Assembly (NCBI GenBank): GCA_037576215.1
Contig: JBANDB010000004.1
Location: 1,922,001 to 1,986,000 of the forward strand
Direction of reading: 5' to 3'
Length of the DNA stretch: 64,000 bases
DNA from: Armillaria gallica
Taxonomy: Eukaryota; Basidiomycota; Agaricomycetes; Agaricales; Physalacriaceae
A program made the translations under genes and the position numbers. Shown piece after piece: positions 59,397 through 64,000 of the stretch. Position 1 is the first letter of the stretch. Each line of letters opens with the position of its first letter. The notes below the pieces were generated by a model that worked only from the letters and a program-made list of their open reading frames with translations, was not told the DNA's origin and made no database searches.

Positions 59397-60982
59397 TCAC
59401 CAGAAACGCATCCGTCGTCTGCGCTGCTGTCGGCTATTGACTTCTACTGGCTCCGGGTCTATCGCGAAGAGCCACTTATCTTCCTTCCTTGGCGACCTTC
59501 GGCACAACAACCTCTCTTTCTCCCATTTCACCTCCGTCAACGTAGGACACGTCTTACTCCATCCCGCCATCAACTCCATTACCATGTCCGACGCCGACGG
59601 ACCCAAGTCGTACTTGGCTCCCCAGCTCATGTAATACAAATCGGCACCGACCCCGCTATATCCTCTGTGTGATATCCGGGGAAGAACAGATTGCGGGTTG
59701 TAGATATGCAGCTTCGTCAACTTGTCCTTGTTATGGAAGAACCTGGATGGCATGCTCACGATAGCGGCCTGGAATTGAATATCAATCCGAAGAACAGACT
59801 CGATTCATGAAATGATGAACTCACTTCATCAGGGTGCCCTCTATGGTACTTGATCTTCACCTCTCTGACATCTTGGAATAAATGCGATATCGCGTAGAGA
59901 ATTTCTGTGTCCCATTCCTGGATTGTAATGTCCAAGAACTCCAATTGCGGTCTCTGGCTGCCGACCTTTCCTAATACGCTCGATGCTTGTGATACACTCA
60001 TTGTCAGGTCGTTGGTCTCCAGGCGCGTCAACGGGCATCCTGTGGCGGCGACGCCAGGGGCGATAGCAGCTGGACCCTTGTAATGCCTCAAACGGCGCAG
60101 TGCCCCCGGTTGCAGTCGGAGATCGTCCGAGGTAAGCTCGGCGAAGCCAAGGAGCTCCAGCGCATTGACGGAAGCGCACTGTACATTGAGGAAAGCAGCG
60201 ATGTCACTGCTCATCCTCAGGTCGACCTCTGTATCGTTGGTGAGACGGAGGTGCAGCGTCTCGAGATTGTCGAAGGAAATGTCATCACTGTATGGTGTGC
60301 GGTTGGCAAGGAAAGCGCAATTCCGGGTGTTCAAGTCGATGGTCAACCTGCGAATGGACCTGACTGTGAGAAGGCGCAGAAAGGAACCTGCTTCCCTGTC
60401 AACGGGCGATGTATCATCTTGCCATAGTGGGTCGTATACCGTATTTTCGCCCAAGAGAGACAGCTCCTCTAACGGAAGCCATGGGAATAGCCCGTAGCTC
60501 CCGCTATAGTCCAGTGGCTCCTCCTGAAAGGTGCATGCCTCGATGGAGAGTTTGCGAAGGCTCTGGCAGCCTTGGAGGAGATAACTGAAGGACTCTGAGT
60601 CGGGGAGAAGGCAGTGTGATATGGAGAGTGCGTGTAGGGAAATGAAGGAGAGTAACCGGACCCATACGCCGATTTGGAGCTGGAGCGCTTCGTCGTCTTC
60701 GTCGTGATAGTCATCCCCCCTCCAGACCCCTTGAGAAGGGTGATTCAGGATGTTGTCAAGGGCTACCGACCGCGGAATGCCGTACATGCCGTCGTGTGCA
60801 TGCTCCCAAAATGCTGTCTGAGCGCCAAAGCTTTCGGAGCTGCTATATTGAATATGCCGGTACAGCATCACAATGGCGATGTCATGGAAAACCGAGCATG
60901 TTTGCACGACGTGAAAAAGATCGCTGGGATTACCGAGGTGCTCGAATATCTGGATGAGAGTTTCGGTCGCGAGGACGCTCAT
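59397..60982 (-). CDS. F-box/LRR protein, intact member of the tandem pair
   Basis: Two exons (minus): 60982-59825 and 59768-59397, with a 56-bp phase-0 intron (GTGAGT...CAG), 509 aa. The F-box is at the extreme N terminus: MSVLATETLIQIFEHLG, DLFHVVQTCSVFHDIA, LYRHIQY. About ten leucine-rich segments follow, e.g. LRKLSIEACTFQEEPLD, IRRLTIDLNTRN, LRRLRHYKGP, LEFLDITIQEWDTEILYAIS, LTKLHIYNPQS and CPTLTEVKWEKERL. Such proteins bring substrates to the SCF ubiquitin ligase; agarics have large lineage-specific sets. The downstream twin 170 bp away shares the intron position and the phrase EWDTEILYAISHLF. This copy has no lesion. Confidence 0.9.
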
Positions 60983-60984
60983 GG

Positions 60985-61850
60985 TGGGGTGTGGGGGATC
61001 AAGGTGATCGTGGTCGTTGGTTTTAGGTAAAGCGGAACATTTCCAATCACAATCGCGGATACGATTATGTGGGAATAACTTACTATGCTAGGTACGCGAC
61101 GTGTCTCATTTACCCCTCTAAAAATTTTTTGACGTTCGACATATAGGCATTATTCGCGTCGGTGAATGTCCAGAAATGTATTGGGTTTTATTCGTGCCGC
61201 ATTGGTTCCAACAGACACGATAAGGAAGGAAGGAAGGTGATTTTATCAGGAATATCAATGTAAAAAGCACAGTCAGCTTGCAGTCAGTAAGAGTCAAGGT
61301 GTCTAATTTTGCATGCTCGTGTCCTTCGGTTCCTGATATTGAATACGTCGCATTTATTTGAATGTCATTTATATTGACCCAGATCTTCGGGCCTTCAAGA
61401 GCCTGATTCGAGTCGACGACTCGTGCGCGGATCTTATCGACCAATTGACTTTCAAGGATTTTGATGCCAATACTTGAACGCTCGCCGCCTTCGCCAACAT
61501 TTCCTTATCGTAAATGGGATGAGCGCGCATGCCGATATTGGTTTTCATTATCAAACTCATGTCCACACGGCGTTGGTGTATCATGATGATGGTAAGGGTG
61601 GTTCAGGAGGAGGGTGGAGGAAGACCTACATCCTCCAATCATCGACCGGCGTCATCTTGGAGTCCGGCATTCGGCTGATCATCAGTTCATTTTAGACTTG
61701 CGCGCAGTACGCCGTTAAGGTTTGCCTCGTTGATCCACAATCATCCCGTTCGTGATCTGTGTCTCAAGGATCGCGCTCTTAAATCATGATGGAGTGGATA
61801 CTTTTTATAGCTCAAGGCTGTCGCACAAAATTTCCGCGTAAAACCTGCCA
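60985..61850. other. No gene established; possible short minus-strand relic
   Basis: 61.18-61.58 kb on the minus strand has two adjoining frames (MKTNIGMRAHPIYDKEMLA, and SQLVDKIRARVVDSNQALEG leading to KIWVNINDIQINATYS). The second has good protein character. I could not join them or identify a family. A (GGAA)n stretch at 61.22 kb resembles one at 56.30 kb. Confidence 0.35.
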
Positions 61851-61852
61851 TC

Positions 61853-63323
61853 ATGTCTTCGCATCTGCGCGTCTACCAGCGCTGCCAGATTACTGAAGTT
61901 GCATGTGTTGATGGTGGGGTATGAACATTTTGACTATATGACTCTTTCTGCATCCTCTGCTCCTCATCCTTCCTCCACTCATACCCGATATCATCAACGA
62001 GCGACTCAACCCCAGACCTTACTGGTGAAGAAACCGCGATCATTTTTGGAGTTCTCGATGTTTGTTTCAACGAAATAATCGTCTACGCCCTCATGCACGG
62101 TAAGCCTCCAAATCTACTGTGTTCCTTGAGAGCTGACTTCGAATGCCTGTAGGAATATATACCTGCATTTTAGCCACAACATTGTGGAATATCTGTTCGT
62201 CCACTTCTCTCTAGCATTAGGGCAGTGCTGTCTAACAATCCATTGCAGTTTCGAGCAAAACATCCAAGAGCAGCACATCTAGAGTCCGCATGGTGTTCGC
62301 CATCATCCTCCTTTACATTCTGAGTACGGTTGCGTTCGCGTTCACCTGGTTCTTCGTCCGATTTGGTTTCATCGACAACGGTCAAGACGCCCTGACTGTC
62401 TTTACGGGACTGACTGGCTTCAATAGCCAGTGGACTGCCCTTCAGATATCTGCCGGTGTCACGGGCATCATTGGGACCATCATCGCCGATGGCGCTATGG
62501 CAAGTATCCCGGTTCCTCGACCAACTCTCTAAGAAAGAAAACTTACAACTCGTCCTAGATTTGGCGCTGCTTCATTGTTTGGGGTGAACGATGGTTCATT
62601 GTGCTCATCCCATTCTATGCCTAATCGCCGAGACAGGTACGCTGGCGTTAATCTGTTCGAAGGCTCGGCAGGACCACTGATTTCCTGATTAGTCGTAAAA
62701 TCCCTTCAGGTTTACCACAATCTCCATGATGTTATAGAAAATGATGAGCTTTCCGAGTTCGGTAGTAGGATTGATTGGACAACGTTATATCTATCCCTCG
62801 TCCTCGCTACTACTCTAATGTGCACTTTGCTCATCGTATATCGCATCCTGTCGGTAGGAGGGATCAAGGCGGGTCTGCGGTCATACCGTGGGGTCGTGGA
62901 GGTCGTTGTGGAGTCAGCTGCACTATACTCCGCTGCGCTGATCATCTACATCGCCTTCATTTCACGTAACATGTTGGGGAGCAGTTATGTCGACATCATC
63001 ACTGCCTCGATCAGAGTGAGCCCGTTTCTGTTACCTTGACGACGAATTTCATTGGGCTGATGGATATTTGGGGTATAGCTCCTACTCTTCTTGTGGGTCG
63101 CGTTGCCGCTGGACATGCGCGCCCGAACGACACATGGAAGGAGAGTCGTCTGTCGTCACTTCACTTTGGAAATCCTGGGCGCACTCAAATGAGTGCTATG
63201 AGCACTACAGGTGGCGTCACGCAGAGTGTAATGCTTCCTGATGAAGAAATCAATCCTGGAAATGACTCTTCGTCGGATAGTGCTGCTAGACGTACGCCAG
63301 AAGCAAAGTTTGAGAGTGTATGA
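61853..63323 (+). pseudogene. Multi-pass membrane protein of the basidiomycete type, with lesions
   Basis: Exons: 61853-61913 (uncertain), 62016-62099, 62153-62194, 62249-62499, 62559-62636, 62710-63015 and 63072-63323. Phases agree throughout. The order is that of a common basidiomycete seven-span protein of unknown function: NEIIVYALMHGIYTCILATTL, VFAIILLYILSTVAFAFTWF, GFIDNGQDALTVF, GIIGTIIADGA, IWRCFIVWGERW, LYLSLVLATTLMCTLLIVYR, VVEVVVESAALYSAALIIYI, and IAPTLLVGRVAAGHARP with a Ser-rich tail. Three oddities. The fourth intron has a GC donor (ATG|GCAAGT, 62500). An in-frame TAA at 62622 breaks the fifth exon, where an out-of-frame PILCLIAET would fit better. The last intron (63016-63071) ends in GG instead of AG. 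The GC donor alone could be functional; the TAA and the lost acceptor make this copy look dead. Confidence 0.72.
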
Positions 63324-63329
63324 GACCCG

Positions 63330-64000
63330 CTGCAGTTCTGCCTTTTTCCCTGGACCCACCCATTCCCAGTCTATCTCACTGTGAAAGTCATCGCAAAGGA
63401 CAATTATAATTCATCTTCCTTTCCTACGATCTTCATTCCCGGTCGACCGTGAGCTCGCTTTGGCGACGACTGCGACGACGACGTGGGAATATCGGGAAGG
63501 AATTGGCTGGGACTAGTAAAGTGTGAATATGCTGCTCTCATACTTGTTGAGATGGAGAAGCCATGTATATATTGGTATTTTCCTCTTATCATATACCTCT
63601 ATACTCAAGTCAAACAAAGCGACGTCGCTTTCTCATAAAGACCGTGCTACCAAGAGCTTAAGATCAAGAGCGAAAAGTTTTTGCCTTATCGAGCGGAACA
63701 TCGACGTCGGCGGTGGTTGGCTTGGGAACGCTAGACTAAGAAGTCAGAGGTGACGCGCAATGGAAGTCACTTCGGACCGCTTCCGGCGAGAAAAGGGCCG
63801 GGAGAATCCCAGATCAGAAAGGATCACTTTCCTCCTACTCGAAGATACTTACAGGTTGACAGTAGCATGCACTTTACGGGAGAGAAGAGAGTGATTTGGA
63901 CTTCGTCATAAACCATGGTTTATGGGCTTGATGGCGCGTTTGTGGGTGGTTTATGGCTGTTCCAGCAATCTCGGAGGCCATTCTGTGTGCTCAAAGTCCC
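63330..64000. other. Right edge, nothing firm
   Basis: A minus-strand gene may enter from the right: a donor-like GTAAGTATC at about 63852 and an acceptor TTCTTAG at about 63739 flank a 114-base gap, followed by SVPKPTTADVDVPLDKAKT. The frame is lost soon after. Too little is visible to call it. Confidence 0.3.

Noticed and set aside
60083..60497. Two plus-strand frames of 110-114 residues
   Set aside because: Antisense to the intact F-box/LRR gene.

Overview
The window is nuclear DNA of a basidiomycete fungus, almost certainly a wood- or litter-decaying agaricomycete. Genes are cut by many introns of about 45-60 bp with GT(R)NG donors and YAG acceptors. The gene content is typical of agarics: a secreted manganese peroxidase, a GH30 glucanase, a DUF6699 protein, several F-box/leucine-rich proteins, C2H2 zinc-finger proteins and a basidiomycete-type multi-pass membrane protein. 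I see no tRNA, rRNA, CRISPR, operon or prokaryotic feature. All exon coordinates below were read by hand from splice signals, reading frame and family conservation. For the main genes the summed exon length is an exact multiple of three.

Layout. 1-5 kb: one two-part unknown gene, then empty sequence. 5-10 kb: decayed Ser/Thr-rich exons, some duplicated, and a near-perfect 24-bp hairpin. 11.5-13.3 kb: a six-exon zinc-finger protein (+). 13.5-14.2 kb: an aldo/keto reductase relic (-). 14.7-15.9 kb: a DUF6699 gene (-). 17.0-19.5 kb: a 17-exon GH30 gene (-). 21.8-24.9 kb: an alpha/beta-hydrolase (+) converging on an F-box gene (-). 25.2-25.6 kb: a degenerate ~93-bp tandem repeat. 26.9-28.5 kb: a dead intradiol ring-cleavage dioxygenase. 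29.95-31.77 kb: a complete 15-exon manganese peroxidase. 32.3-35.0 kb: a second hydrolase with a broken copy of the same F-box gene. 37.9-38.9 kb: a three-finger C2H2 gene. 41.5-42.8 kb: a Ser/Gln-rich unknown. 46.6-47.45 and 51.57-51.83 kb: a third hydrolase copy, inverted inside and split by about 4.1 kb. 52.3-53.2 kb: the paralogue of the C2H2 gene. 57.7-61.0 kb: two tandem F-box/LRR genes, the downstream one stopped by an in-frame TAG. 61.85-63.3 kb: a multi-pass membrane protein gene with lesions.

How it fits together. The window mixes intact extracellular lignocellulose and cell-wall genes (manganese peroxidase, GH30, with the dioxygenase relic as a third aromatic-degradation gene)with families expanding by local duplication and decaying at once: hydrolase x3, F-box x4 or more, C2H2 x2. 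The pairing of hydrolase and F-box relatives in two blocks, and of C2H2 genes with homologous upstream flanks, points to segmental duplication followed by inversion and mutation rather than to a dedicated new pathway.
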